A DNA stretch of 64,000 bases, from positions 1 through 64,000 of the forward strand of contig CALEKY010000093.1 of assembly GCA_937902995.1 (NCBI GenBank). Direction: 5' to 3'. The position numbers and the translations under genes are program-made. How positions within the stretch are numbered: the stretch's first letter is position 1; each line of letters begins with the position of its first letter. Below the pieces are notes generated by a model. That model was not told where the DNA came from. It saw only the letters and a program-made list of their open reading frames with translations, and searched no databases. The DNA is from an uncultured Sinobacteraceae bacterium. Lineage in GTDB: Bacteria; Pseudomonadota; Gammaproteobacteria; Steroidobacterales; Steroidobacteraceae. This document shows, one piece after another, positions 55,931-64,000 of this stretch.

Positions 55931-57493
55931 ATGAACGCAGAGAGCTTGTTGCAGCAGGAATTCGGCCTCATCGCCGACTTGATTCGTGCCTACGGAGAAG
56001 AGCAGCCCGATCACCGTGCACTGATCAAGGACGAGGATGTTCTGACCTACCGGCAGCTCGATGCGCTGATGGATCGGATTGCCGCATCCCTGCAACGCGA
56101 CGGTCTCGAGTGCGGCGATGTCGTCGCGATCTGTGCCTTGTCGTCCGTCGAATATGCGGCTGTGTTTCTCGGATCGCTGCGAGCCGGAGTCGTCGTCGCT
56201 CCGCTTGCGCCCTCGGCGACGCCAGAGAGCCTCGTCGGCATGCTGGCCGATTGCGGTGCCAAGAAATTCTTCATCGACGCCGGTGTTGCAAAGACGCTGG
56301 CGGGCACGTCGTTGCCGCAGGGAGTCGAGGTCATCAGTCTCGACGGCGGCGATTTCGCGCGGCCGCTTCAGCAATGGCTTCTGCCGAGCGGCGTTCAGCC
56401 CAAAGCCGTTTCGATCGAGCCGGATGCGCCGTTCAACATCATTTATTCCTCCGGAACGACCGGCACGCCGAAGGGCATCGTTCAACCGCACAAGATGCGT
56501 TGGGCGCACGTGAAGCGTGCCGCCGGCGCCGGCTACAACCGCAAGGCCGTCACGATTTGTTCGACGCCGCTCTACTCGAATACGACGCTCGTGAGCTTTT
56601 TCCCGGCCATAGCGGGCGGCGGCACGGTCGTGCTGATGGCGAAGTTCGATGCCGTGAAATTCCTCGAGCTCGCGCAAAAGCATCGTGCGACACACGCCAT
56701 GCTCGTACCGGTGCAATACCAGCGCATCATGGACGTGCCGGATTTCGACAAATACGACCTGTCGAGCTTCGTCATGAAGTTCTGTACCAGCGCGCCGTTC
56801 TCGCCTGCGTTGAAAGCGGACATCCTGAAACGTTGGCCGGGCGGCTTGACCGAGTACTACGGCATGACCGAGGGCGGTGCGACGTTCATCCTGTACGCGC
56901 ACGAGCATCCGGACAAACTGCACACCGTGGGGCGGCCCGCGCCCGGTCACGAGGTGAAGCTCATCGACGAGAACGGCAACGAAGTGCCGCCGGGGGAAGT
57001 GGGCGAAGTCGTCGGCCGCTCGCCCGCGGCCATGATGGTCGGCTATCACAACCAACCGAAGAAGACGAGCGAAGCAGAGTGGTACGACAAGGACGGCAAG
57101 CGCTACATTCGAACCGGCGATGTCGGACGCTTCGATGCAGACGGTTTTCTCACGCTGCTCGACCGCAAGAAGGACATGATCATCTCGGGCGGATTCAACA
57201 TCTATCCGAGCGATCTCGAAGCCGTGCTGTTCAAACACGAAGCGATCAAGGACGCTGCGGTCGTCGGCGTGCCTTCTCAGCAATGGGGAGAGACGCCGGT
57301 CGCTTTCGTGGTGCTGAAGGAAGGCCGCACGGAGACCGCTGAGCAGATTCGCGCTTGGGCGAACGAGCGTCTTGGTAAGACGCAGCGCCTTGCGGCCGTG
57401 GAGATCACGCCATCGCTTCCGCGCAGCGCAATCGGTAAGGTGCTGAAACGCGAGCTGCGCGATCGTTTCGTCCAGCAGAAGCTGGCGAGCTGA
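55931..57493 (+). CDS. AMP-dependent acyl-CoA synthetase/ligase
   Basis: A 520-residue ANL-superfamily ligase that activates a carboxylic acid with ATP and CoA. The phosphate loop is [11 protein letters not shown] (172-182), then [19 protein letters not shown] and [16 protein letters not shown], and the C-terminal lysine is in [14 protein letters not shown]. It resembles long-chain or aryl acid ligases. ATG 55931 (MNAESLL) is chosen; the open frame extends 138 nt upstream without family sequence. Heptad element G begins 6 nt after the stop. Confidence 0.92.
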   Translation: MNAESLLQQEFGLIADLIRAYGEEQPDHRALIKDEDVLTYRQLDALMDRIAASLQRDGLECGDVVAICALSSVEYAAVFLGSLRAGVVVAPLAPSATPESLVGMLADCGAKKFFIDAGVAKTLAGTSLPQGVEVISLDGGDFARPLQQWLLPSGVQPKAVSIEPDAPFNIIYSSGTTGTPKGIVQPHKMRWAHVKRAAGAGYNRKAVTICSTPLYSNTTLVSFFPAIAGGGTVVLMAKFDAVKFLELAQKHRATHAMLVPVQYQRIMDVPDFDKYDLSSFVMKFCTSAPFSPALKADILKRWPGGLTEYYGMTEGGATFILYAHEHPDKLHTVGRPAPGHEVKLIDENGNEVPPGEVGEVVGRSPAAMMVGYHNQPKKTSEAEWYDKDGKRYIRTGDVGRFDADGFLTLLDRKKDMIISGGFNIYPSDLEAVLFKHEAIKDAAVVGVPSQQWGETPVAFVVLKEGRTETAEQIRAWANERLGKTQRLAAVEITPSLPRSAIGKVLKRELRDRFVQQKLAS

Positions 57494-57498
57494 GCGAA

Positions 57499-57613
57499 AG
57501 GCTACAGGCTACAGGCTACAGCTGCGTGCGCCGGCACGCGCTCATGCTGTAGCCCGTCGCCTCTGCCTGCAGCCTGATTCCTGCCGTTGCCTGTCGCCTG
57601 TAGCCTGTAGCCC
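57499..57613. repeat. heptad inverted-repeat element G
   Basis: The left arm (57499-57521) is aggctac repeated three times. The right arm (57547-57613) is nine complementary heptads (ctgtagc, ccgtcgc, ctctgcc, tgcagcc and so on, ending gcctgta twice), partly degenerate. A GC hairpin (gcgtgc/gcacgc, about 57524-57539) lies just inside the left arm. It fills almost all of the space between the acyl-CoA ligase and proA. Confidence 0.82.
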
Positions 57614-57629
57614 GTTCATAATTGGCCCC

Positions 57630-58916
57630 ATGAGCGCAGTCATGAACGCCCCTTCAGAAATCGCGACCCTGATGGACCGGCTTGGCCGGACGGCCGTCGA
57701 AGCCTCCAAGGCTTTGGCGTTGGCCAGTCCTGAGGCCAAGATCGCGGCACTGCAGGCGGCTGCACAGGAGATCCGGGCGCAACGAGCCGCCATCCTCGCG
57801 GCCAACCAAATCGATATGCAGCAGGCGAAAGAGCGCGGTTTGACGGCTGCAATGCTCGATCGCCTTGCGCTCGACGACAAACGCATCGAGGACATGGCGC
57901 GCGGTGTCGAGGAAGTGGCGGCGTTGCAGGATCCGATCGGCACCGTCATCGCGGAGTGGACCCGACCGAACGGTATGCGGATCCAGCGCGTACGAGTGCC
58001 GCTTGGCGTCGTGGGCATCATCTACGAAAGCCGTCCGAACGTGACCGCCGATGCCGGTGCGCTCTGCTTGAAGTCAGGGAACGCGGTGATCCTTCGCGGC
58101 GGCTCCGAAAGCGCCCATTCGAGCCGTGCGATTCATGCCTGTCTCGTCGCCGGCCTGCGTTCGGCGGGATTGCCGGAAGGCGCCATCCAGATCGTGCCGA
58201 CGACCGATCGAGCCGCCGTCGGTTACATGCTGTCCAGCATGACCGATTACATCGACGTCGTCGTGCCGCGCGGCGGCAAAGGCTTGGTTGCACGCGTCCA
58301 GCAGGAGGCGCGCGTTCCCGTGATCGGCCATCTCGAAGGCAACTGCCACGTGTACGTCGACCGCGATGCCGAAGTGCAGATGGCGTGCGATATCGTCAAG
58401 AACGCGAAACTGCGTCGCACTGGAATTTGCGGTGCGGCCGAAACGGTGCTGTTCGATCGGGCGGGCGTCGAGAAGCTCGCGGTGCCGGTGCTCAAACTGC
58501 TCCTCGATGCGGGCTGCGAAGTGCGCGGCGACGAAACGCTGCAGCCGCTCGATTCGCGCATCAAGCCGGCGACCGAGGACGATTGGTACACCGAATACCT
58601 CGACGCCATCATTGCCGCGAAAGTCGTCGACGGTGTCGATGGGGCTGTGGCGCACATCGAGAAGTACGGCTCTGCGCATACGGAGGCGATCGTCACTGCG
58701 AATCAGGCGACCGCGGATCGATTCCTTGCGAACGTCGACAGTGCGATCGTGCTCCACAACGCTTCGACCCAGTTTGCGGACGGCGGCCAGTTCGGCATGG
58801 GTGCCGAGATCGGCATCTCCACCGATAAGTTTCATGCGCGCGGCCCGGTCGGTGTGGAGCAGCTCACTAGCTACAAATACATCGTGCGAGGCAGCGGTCA
58901 GACTCGGCCGCTGTAA
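57630..58916 (+). CDS. proA: gamma-glutamyl phosphate reductase
   Basis: A 428-residue ProA reducing gamma-glutamyl phosphate with NADPH. Catalytic cysteine is C267 in [13 protein letters not shown]. Flanking motifs are [30 protein letters not shown] and [10 protein letters not shown]. Length agrees with E. coli ProA (417) plus a short N-terminal extension. Its upstream region is occupied by heptad element G, which leaves only 16 nt before the ATG, so its promoter lies inside or before the element. Confidence 0.95.
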   Translation: MSAVMNAPSEIATLMDRLGRTAVEASKALALASPEAKIAALQAAAQEIRAQRAAILAANQIDMQQAKERGLTAAMLDRLALDDKRIEDMARGVEEVAALQDPIGTVIAEWTRPNGMRIQRVRVPLGVVGIIYESRPNVTADAGALCLKSGNAVILRGGSESAHSSRAIHACLVAGLRSAGLPEGAIQIVPTTDRAAVGYMLSSMTDYIDVVVPRGGKGLVARVQQEARVPVIGHLEGNCHVYVDRDAEVQMACDIVKNAKLRRTGICGAAETVLFDRAGVEKLAVPVLKLLLDAGCEVRGDETLQPLDSRIKPATEDDWYTEYLDAIIAAKVVDGVDGAVAHIEKYGSAHTEAIVTANQATADRFLANVDSAIVLHNASTQFADGGQFGMGAEIGISTDKFHARGPVGVEQLTSYKYIVRGSGQTRPL

Positions 58917-59042
58917 CCCGATCGCGGGCCCGGCCCGCCGCGCAGAGATTCATGAAATCCGCATCGTCTCACGGTGACGATCGCGGTCGCAGCTATACTT
59001 TCCTCGATTCTTCTGCGGTCGGGTTCAGGACGGGTGTTGTCG

Positions 59043-60506
59043 ATGTCGCTAGCGCAAATCTTTCGGCGTGCTCTGCCGTTGTGTTTTTGCTGGATTTCGC
59101 TGGCGGGCGCACAGTCCCTGCAACCCGAGCTTCAGGAACTGAAGGCGGCCATCGACAAGGCGCGGGCCGAACAGGTCGACGCGCTCTCGCCGAACAATTT
59201 CTCACTGGCGGTTCAGGCCTACGAGGCGGCGGCGAAGGAGGCCGAGCGCGGCCGAAATGCCGACCGTGTCCGCGGCAATATCGCCAAAGCCAACGAAGCG
59301 CTCGCCAATGCGACGGCGGCGGCCGCAACTGCGCGCACCGAGCTTGCCGGGCCGTTCCGGGCGTTCGAGGACGCACTCGCTGCCGAAGCACCGCGCTATG
59401 CCGCAGAGATTTGGGAGAAGGCAGCCCAACGCTTCAAGGAGGCTGCCGGCCGAATCGAGCGAAACGATCTCAAAAATGCGCAGCGCCGCGGCGCAGAGTC
59501 CGAAGTGCTGCTACGCGACGCCGAGCTGCTTGCGATCAAGGGCAAGATGCTGAACGAGGTGCGGGCACTGATCGCGAAGGCGGACGAAGCCAAGGTGGAG
59601 AGATACGCGCCGCGGACGTTGCAGGCGGCCAAGCGTTATCTTGCCGAAGCGGAACAAGAAATCTCCCGCAACCGGTACGACATGACGGTACCGAAGAATC
59701 TCGTCGAGCAGGCGCGCTACGAGGCGCGTCACGCGCTGTACCTCGCCGATCTCATTCGCCAGGTGCGGGAAAAGGAAGACGACAAGCGACATGGCTTGGA
59801 GGAGCTGTTGCTCAGCTGGGAGGAGCCGCTCAAGCGCATTGCAACGGAACTGGAAGTTCAGCCGCGCTTCGATGAGGGATATTTGCGCCCGATGCAGGAC
59901 TTGCTCGAACAGGTTCAAAGACAGCAGCAGGCACTGCGCCGACTCAATCAGGACGTGCGCGACCGGGACGATCAGATCGCTGCGTTGAACAAGGAATTGC
60001 AGCGTCTCGAGCAGCGGCTCGGCGGTGTGTCCGAAGAGCGGCTCGCGCTGCAGCGGCGTGTCGATGCACAGGAGCGCCTGCGCGCCAACGTCGCGCGCAT
60101 CGAAGCGAGCTTCTCGCCGAGCGAGGCGCGCGTGTACCGGCAGGGCGACGATGTCGTGATCTCGCTCACCGGCATCAACTTTCCCACGGGCCGTAGCACG
60201 ATCGATGCGAGCAATGCGGGGTTGCTCGCCAAGGTTCGCGATGCGCTCGCGTTGTTTCCGGACGCCTCGATCGTCGTCGAAGGCCATACCGATTCGCAGG
60301 GCTCGGACTCGACGAATCTCATTCTTTCGCAAGACCGGGCCGATGCCGTGAAGCAATACATCGTGTCCAACTTCGGCTACAACCCGGAACGGATCAGCTC
60401 GATCGGCTATGGCGAAGCGCGTCCGATTGCGACGAACGACACGGCAGAAGGCCGCGCCCGCAATCGTCGTATCGATCTAGTGATTCGTACCGCGCCGCTG
60501 CATTAA
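59043..60506 (+). CDS. DUF4398/OmpA domain envelope protein
   Basis: A 487-residue exported protein. After a signal segment (about 8-23) comes a DUF4398-like helical region (about 28-140), a long coiled coil (about 235-350, rich in Gln, Glu, Arg and Leu) and a C-terminal OmpA domain (about 370-485) with NFPTGRSTIDASN, VVEGHTDSQGSD, SQDRADAVKQYI and GRARNRRIDLVI, the peptidoglycan-binding signature. It probably tethers an envelope complex to the cell wall. ATG 59043 is preferred over 58974. Its stop overlaps by 4 nt the stop of the convergent moaE-moeB gene. Confidence 0.88.
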   Translation: MSLAQIFRRALPLCFCWISLAGAQSLQPELQELKAAIDKARAEQVDALSPNNFSLAVQAYEAAAKEAERGRNADRVRGNIAKANEALANATAAAATARTELAGPFRAFEDALAAEAPRYAAEIWEKAAQRFKEAAGRIERNDLKNAQRRGAESEVLLRDAELLAIKGKMLNEVRALIAKADEAKVERYAPRTLQAAKRYLAEAEQEISRNRYDMTVPKNLVEQARYEARHALYLADLIRQVREKEDDKRHGLEELLLSWEEPLKRIATELEVQPRFDEGYLRPMQDLLEQVQRQQQALRRLNQDVRDRDDQIAALNKELQRLEQRLGGVSEERLALQRRVDAQERLRANVARIEASFSPSEARVYRQGDDVVISLTGINFPTGRSTIDASNAGLLAKVRDALALFPDASIVVEGHTDSQGSDSTNLILSQDRADAVKQYIVSNFGYNPERISSIGYGEARPIATNDTAEGRARNRRIDLVIRTAPLH

Positions 60507-62167
60507 CCCCCGCGCATGCTGGCTAGCGCGGGGCCGATCGCTGCCAATCCGCCTTTCAACGAATAAGCATTCGGGAAGCCGCGCTCGCGCAGATGCTCGG
60601 CGGCCGCACGGCTGCGCGCGCCTCGCGCGCACACGAGCAAGTAGCGCTCATCGCGTGTCAGCCCGTCGTCGTTCGCCAAGAGCTGTGCCATGGGAATGTG
60701 CAGCGAAGGCGTTTGCGAAATGGGCTGGCTACGCACTTCCTCGGGCTCACGAATATCGATCACTTTGAAGCCCGCGTTCACGGCAAGTCGCAGCTCCGGG
60801 AACGTCACTTCGAGATCGGTGTGATCGCGCTTCGGCTCGATGCGCGGCTGATGATTGCATTCCGCACGCCGCTGCGTGCGCAGCTTGCGCTGCTCGAGCG
60901 TCATCAGATCGATCAGCAGCATCTGGTTCGTCAGTCCCGGCAATCCGAGCAGCACTTTCAATGCTTCGAGCGCCTGGAGCGTGCCGAACACGCCGGGCAC
61001 GGGGCCGAGCACGCCTGCTTCTGCGCAGTTGCCGACGAGCCCGTCGCGCGTCGCCTCCGGCCAAATGCATCGCAAGCACGCCGAATCGTCTTGCGCGCGA
61101 TACACCAGAAGCTGTCCCTCGTATTGATAGACGCTCGCGAAGATGGCCGGCTTGCGCGCAGCGAGCGCGGCGTCGTTGACGAGAAATTTCGTCGCGAAGT
61201 TATCGGTGCATTCGACGACGAGATCGTAGTCTTCGAGCAGGCGAACGGCGTTCTCGGCGGTGAATCGCTCTACGATCGCGCGCACCTCGACGTCTGGATT
61301 CAAAGCGCGCAAACGTTCGGCTGCAAGCGGCGCCTTTGGTCTGCCGACATCCGCGAGGGAATACAGCGTTTGCCGATGCAAGTTGCTCGCATCGAGCGCA
61401 TCGCTGTCGACGATGCCGATCGTGCCGACGCCTGCGCCAGCAAGATACGTGAGCACCGGAACACCGAGCCCGCCCGCACCAATTACGAGCACACGTGCGC
61501 TACGCAACTTCGCCTGACCGGCTTCCCCGACTTCGCGGAGCAGGATCTGGCGGGAGTAATCCGCGCGGGCGCTGGGCTCTGGGCGCCGGGCACCGGTAAG
61601 CGCAGGAGCCGCTGCGCAAGTGGCGTGGTCAGTGGAATCGAGGTGCGCCGAGCCGGCGTGAGCGTCGCGCGGAGCATTCTGACCGGAGCCCAGAGCCCAG
61701 TGCCCAGTGCCGGCATGAGCGTGCCAGTGCTCATGTGCATGCTCCGCACATCGTTCGCAATTCACCCATCCCGAATCGCCGTTGACGTAGTGCTCTTTTT
61801 TCCAGATCGGGACGCGATGCTTCACTTCGTCGATGATGTAGCGGCAAGCGGCGAAGGCTTCGGCGCGGTGGCGTGCGCTGACGCCGACCCAAACGGCGAG
61901 ATCACCGATCGCGAGCGAGCCGACGCGATGGACGCAAGCTGCTTTGAGCACGTCGAACCGCTCGATCGCTTCGCGCACGATGCGCTCGCCCTCTTTGATT
62001 GCGAGCGATTCGAAGGCTTCGTATTCGAGGCGCGTAACGGCCTGACCTTCGTTGTGATTGCGCACCCAGCCTTCGAATGCCGCGTAGCCACCCGCTGCAG
62101 GATCCTCGAGCTCGACGCGCAGCGATCGCGGATCGATGGCCGCATGACTGAAGCTGAACAGTTTCAT
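60503..62167 (-). CDS. MoaE-MoeB-rhodanese three-domain fusion
   Basis: A 554-residue fusion for molybdopterin synthesis. Residues 1 to about 137 are MoaE, the large subunit of molybdopterin synthase, with HRVPIWKKEHY (117-127). Residues 203-440 are a MoeB/ThiF adenylyltransferase with GAGGLG (230-235), and a CLRC zinc pair (364-367); the second zinc pair of E. coli MoeB is not evident. Residues 450-553 are a rhodanese with the active-site loop CARGARS (513-519). The linker 152-199 is low complexity, encoded by heptad element H. Start 62167 overlaps the stop of the mobA-moaD gene by 4 nt. Confidence 0.88.
   Translation of the reverse strand: MKLFSFSHAAIDPRSLRVELEDPAAGGYAAFEGWVRNHNEGQAVTRLEYEAFESLAIKEGERIVREAIERFDVLKAACVHRVGSLAIGDLAVWVGVSARHRAEAFAACRYIIDEVKHRVPIWKKEHYVNGDSGWVNCERCAEHAHEHWHAHAGTGHWALGSGQNAPRDAHAGSAHLDSTDHATCAAAPALTGARRPEPSARADYSRQILLREVGEAGQAKLRSARVLVIGAGGLGVPVLTYLAGAGVGTIGIVDSDALDASNLHRQTLYSLADVGRPKAPLAAERLRALNPDVEVRAIVERFTAENAVRLLEDYDLVVECTDNFATKFLVNDAALAARKPAIFASVYQYEGQLLVYRAQDDSACLRCIWPEATRDGLVGNCAEAGVLGPVPGVFGTLQALEALKVLLGLPGLTNQMLLIDLMTLEQRKLRTQRRAECNHQPRIEPKRDHTDLEVTFPELRLAVNAGFKVIDIREPEEVRSQPISQTPSLHIPMAQLLANDDGLTRDERYLLVCARGARSRAAAEHLRERGFPNAYSLKGGLAAIGPALASMRGG
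61571..61714. repeat. heptad inverted-repeat element H inside a coding sequence
   Basis: The left arm (61571-61598) is gctgggc, tctgggc, gccgggc, accggta. The right arm (61685-61714) is ggagccc, agagccc, agtgccc, agtgccg, its reverse-complement series. It lies entirely in the reading frame of the moaE-moeB fusion, where it encodes the linker at residues 152-199, and is 144 bp long, a multiple of three. Confidence 0.75.
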
Positions 62168-63033
62168 CCGCCGGCCACTGGTGGAATGAAGACGATCGTG
62201 TCGCCGCTCGCAAGCGGTGCATTCCAATCGCGGAAGTCGTCGTTGACGGCGACTTTCAACTGCTGCGGCGCCAGCTTGAACGGATAGCGTGCCTGCAGCT
62301 CGCGATACAGCTCTTCGGGCGTTGCCGCGAACGTCTCCAGGGTTTCTTCGCTGCGTCCGGCCTGCTCGCGAAACAACGCGTAGTACTGCACGCGCAGCTT
62401 GATTCGTCGAGCGTCGGCGCGTTCCGTCGTCACGCTTTGCTCTGCCGGCTGCAAGAGCTCGCGTGCGGCACGATACTCCTCGCTCGTATTGATGTTATCG
62501 AGCGCCCGCGCATCCGGCAGATCGAGCAAGTGCACGTTCGAGCTCATCAAGAATTTGCGCGGACAGCGCTTGTCCTGCTCGATGTAGCGCAGGAGCGGCT
62601 CACGTGCTGCTGGTTCCCAGATCGCGCAGAGCGGCTCGGGCAATCCGTCGTGCGCGCTGCGATAGGCCGTTGCGAGAGATCTGGGATCGCGGTGTTCGAT
62701 CAAGTCGGTCAACACGTGGCGAGTGACGAAAGGCAGATCGCACGCGACGACGAGCCAAGCCGCCTTGGGGTGTTGCTGAAGCGCAGCGGAAATGCCGGCG
62801 ATCGGACCGATGCCGGGCTGCAAATCGACGACTTGCGGAAATTTCGCACGGGTCGGCTCATCGCGTTGATCCGGGCGCACCGACACGAACGCCGCCGTGC
62901 AATGCTCGGCAACGAGATCGAACGTCCAGTCGAGCTGCGTGCGGCCGTGATACGCAAGTGCAGCCTTGTCGCGGCCCATGCGCGTGCTGGCGCCGCCAGC
63001 GAGAACGAGTCCGAACAGCGGGGCTAAAGGCAT
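62164..63033 (-). CDS. MobA-MoaD fusion (guanylyltransferase and molybdopterin synthase small subunit)
   Basis: A 289-residue fusion. Residues 1-195 are MobA-like, with LAGGASTRMGRDK (11-23), the metal-binding ACDLPF (98-103) and NINT (180-183). Residues 211-289 are a MoaD ubiquitin-like domain ending in the required GG. MoeB activates and sulfurates this C-terminus. ATG 63033 is taken; GTG 63042 is also possible. The stop overlaps the start of the MoaE-MoeB gene. Having the sulfur carrier on the guanylyltransferase is an unusual arrangement. Confidence 0.88.
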   Translation of the reverse strand: MPLAPLFGLVLAGGASTRMGRDKAALAYHGRTQLDWTFDLVAEHCTAAFVSVRPDQRDEPTRAKFPQVVDLQPGIGPIAGISAALQQHPKAAWLVVACDLPFVTRHVLTDLIEHRDPRSLATAYRSAHDGLPEPLCAIWEPAAREPLLRYIEQDKRCPRKFLMSSNVHLLDLPDARALDNINTSEEYRAARELLQPAEQSVTTERADARRIKLRVQYYALFREQAGRSEETLETFAATPEELYRELQARYPFKLAPQQLKVAVNDDFRDWNAPLASGDTIVFIPPVAGG

Positions 63034-63121
63034 GGCAATCACTGACAGCGGGAGAGTCTCAGCACCCCGATGATAGGCGCTATGGTCGGCCGAGCATAGC
63101 GGCCGGGGAGGGGGGGTGGTT

Positions 63122-63234
63122 GGGAAGAAGGGAAAAGGGAAAAGGGAAAAGGGAAAAGGGAAAAGGGAAAAGGGAAAAGGGAATGGACGCCTGGGTGCCG
63201 GTCCTTTCCCCGTTTCCCCTTTCCCGTTTCCCTA
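63122..63234. repeat. heptad inverted-repeat element I (GGGAAAA type)
   Basis: The left arm (63122-63184) is seven perfect GGGAAAA heptads plus a final GGGAAT, preceded by gggaaga. The right arm (63203-63234) is the reverse-complement series cctttcc, ccgtttc, ccctttc, ccgtttc and runs into the moaC stop codon (63232-63234). Between moaC and the mobA-moaD gene, the element occupies nearly all of the 200-nt gap. Confidence 0.85.
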
Positions 63235-63711
63235 CGTTTTGGCGACAAAGTGGCCGGAACGTCCGCCCGACTTCTTGAGCAGCCGCGTCGGGCCGATGAC
63301 GATATCGTGGGACAACGCCTTACACATGTCATAAATCGTCAGCGCGGCGACGCTGGCGCCCGTGAGCGCTTCCATCTCGACGCCGGTCTTGCTGGTGACC
63401 GAAGCCGTGCATCGAACGACTGCTTCGTCGCCTTCCATGTCGATCGTGACCTTGCAATTCTCCAGTCCGAGCGGATGACAAAACGGAATCAGCTCATGCG
63501 TCCGCTTTGCACCCATCACGCCTGCAATGATCGCCGTTTGAAACACCGGCCCCTTCGATGAATTGAATCCCTGCGACCGCAACGCCTCAGCGACATTCGC
63601 TGGAAAGCGAACGCGTGTTTCTGCAACGGCAACACGCTTCGTCACCGCCTTTTGCCCGACGTCGACCATCGTGGGGTTGTTGGAGGCATCGATGTGGGAG
63701 AACACGTTCAT
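63232..63711 (-). CDS. moaC: cyclic pyranopterin monophosphate synthase
   Basis: A 159-residue MoaC, the enzyme that completes the first step of molybdopterin synthesis with Moa[16 protein letters not shown] (67-81) and YDMCKALSH (127-135) hold active-site residues (H79, K131 and neighbouring Asp), and [16 protein letters not shown] is the N-terminal family segment. Normal length (about 160). It follows moaA by 6 nt in the same operon; element I separates it from the next gene. Confidence 0.95.
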   Translation of the reverse strand: MNVFSHIDASNNPTMVDVGQKAVTKRVAVAETRVRFPANVAEALRSQGFNSSKGPVFQTAIIAGVMGAKRTHELIPFCHPLGLENCKVTIDMEGDEAVVRCTASVTSKTGVEMEALTGASVAALTIYDMCKALSHDIVIGPTRLLKKSGGRSGHFVAKT

Positions 63712-63717
63712 TTGGCA

Positions 63718-64000
63718 TCAGCCACCGATGTAATACATCTCGATCTTCTTCACCGGCTGCTCCGAGGCGCGGATGGCTTGGCGCAGCTCGCTGTAGCGGT
63801 CGCCGCGGTTCATCCACGTGGCGCGGATGATGTCGAGCAGTTCTTCGTCGGTGGCTCCGCTGCGCAGCGGGCCGCGTAGATCCGTGCCGCGGGTGGCGAA
63901 AAGACAGGTGTAGAACACGCCTTCGGAAGAGAGGCGGGCGCGCGTGCAATCCCCGCAAAACGGATTCGATACGGACGAAATAAACCCGATCTCGCCTGCG
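63718..64000 (-). CDS. moaA: GTP 3',8-cyclase, C-terminal part (continues past the window)
   Basis: The last 93 codons of MoaA, the radical-SAM cyclase starting molybdopterin synthesis. The visible C-terminal [4Fe-4S] site is [19 protein letters not shown] (three Cys with CxxC and a 13-residue spacing). [18 protein letters not shown] follows. The protein ends YYIGG; the terminal GG is a MoaA feature important for activity. The N-terminal radical-SAM domain lies beyond base 64000. Its gene is directly upstream of moaC. Confidence 0.93.
   Translation of the reverse strand, partial: AGEIGFISSVSNPFCGDCTRARLSSEGVFYTCLFATRGTDLRGPLRSGATDEELLDIIRATWMNRGDRYSELRQAIRASEQPVKKIEMYYIGG

Noticed and set aside
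63122..63184. GGGAAAA tract as a simple microsatellite
   Set aside because: It has a matching reverse-complement arm at 63203-63234 and the same architecture as other loci, so it was placed in the heptad family.

Overview
The window reads as chromosomal DNA of a GC-rich gammaproteobacterium, most like the Xanthomonadales/Steroidobacterales/Nevskiales group. The basis is a Xanthomonas-type copLAB copper module, a CysB-controlled APS-reductase sulfur pathway, TonB-dependent uptake, several Tat-exported enzymes, proB/proA and a molybdenum-cofactor operon. The placement is inferred from gene content only. I found no rRNA, tRNA, CRISPR array, prophage or intact insertion sequence.

Layout. 1-238: a duplicated terminator region. 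239-6349: YnfA-type membrane protein, then a copper-resistance run (P1B ATPase, copL, copA, copB). 6500-8886: PRPP-synthetase-like protein plus thymidine/AMP phosphorylase. 9021-9836: BON and EF-hand exported proteins. 9958-10172: broken TonB C-terminal fragment. 10302-13045: two-subunit molybdenum hydroxylase. 13612-17945: ferredoxin-NADP reductase, tesB, ferredoxin-type sulfite reductase and its DUF934 partner. 18123-21171: SDR, small membrane protein, secreted zincin. 21235-27667: minus-strand catabolic cluster (GST, CoA-transferase, carboxymuconolactone-decarboxylase-like, amidohydrolase, enoyl-CoA hydratase, MFS) below a GntR/UTRA regulator, divergent from a TonB receptor, a di-heme cytochrome c and an OmpA-like protein (27938-33329). 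33467-36256: DUF4062 protein and an MsbA-like ABC exporter. 36335-41912: cysB, divergent from cysH-cysG-cysK and a second ferredoxin-NADP reductase. 42003-42696: a repeat array without genes. 42801-52601: TonB-like lipoprotein, PhoX, esterase, LuxR regulator, lipoprotein, outer-membrane protein, FAD-linked oxidase, HtpX. 52839-58916: DUF6763 protein, proB, SDR, acyl-CoA ligase, proA. 59043-64000: OmpA protein and moaA-moaC-(mobA::moaD)-(moaE::moeB::rhodanese).

The main non-coding discovery is a dispersed family of inverted-repeat elements whose arms are tandem 7-nt repeats. The heptad differs from element to element, but the two arms of one element are reverse complements of each other. At least seven lie in this window, many touching stop codons, and one supplies the coding linker between MoaE and MoeB. 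A second unusual locus is the 42003-42696 array of twelve GGACACCCA-type motifs whose orientation flips near its middle. A third is a 43-T run plus 8 G directly after a terminator stem, which may be real or an assembly artefact.

Functionally, the molybdenum-cofactor operon would serve enzymes such as the molybdenum hydroxylase. The two ferredoxin reductases probably feed the sulfite reductase. The GntR cluster looks like a self-contained uptake and degradation unit for an unidentified organic acid or aromatic compound.
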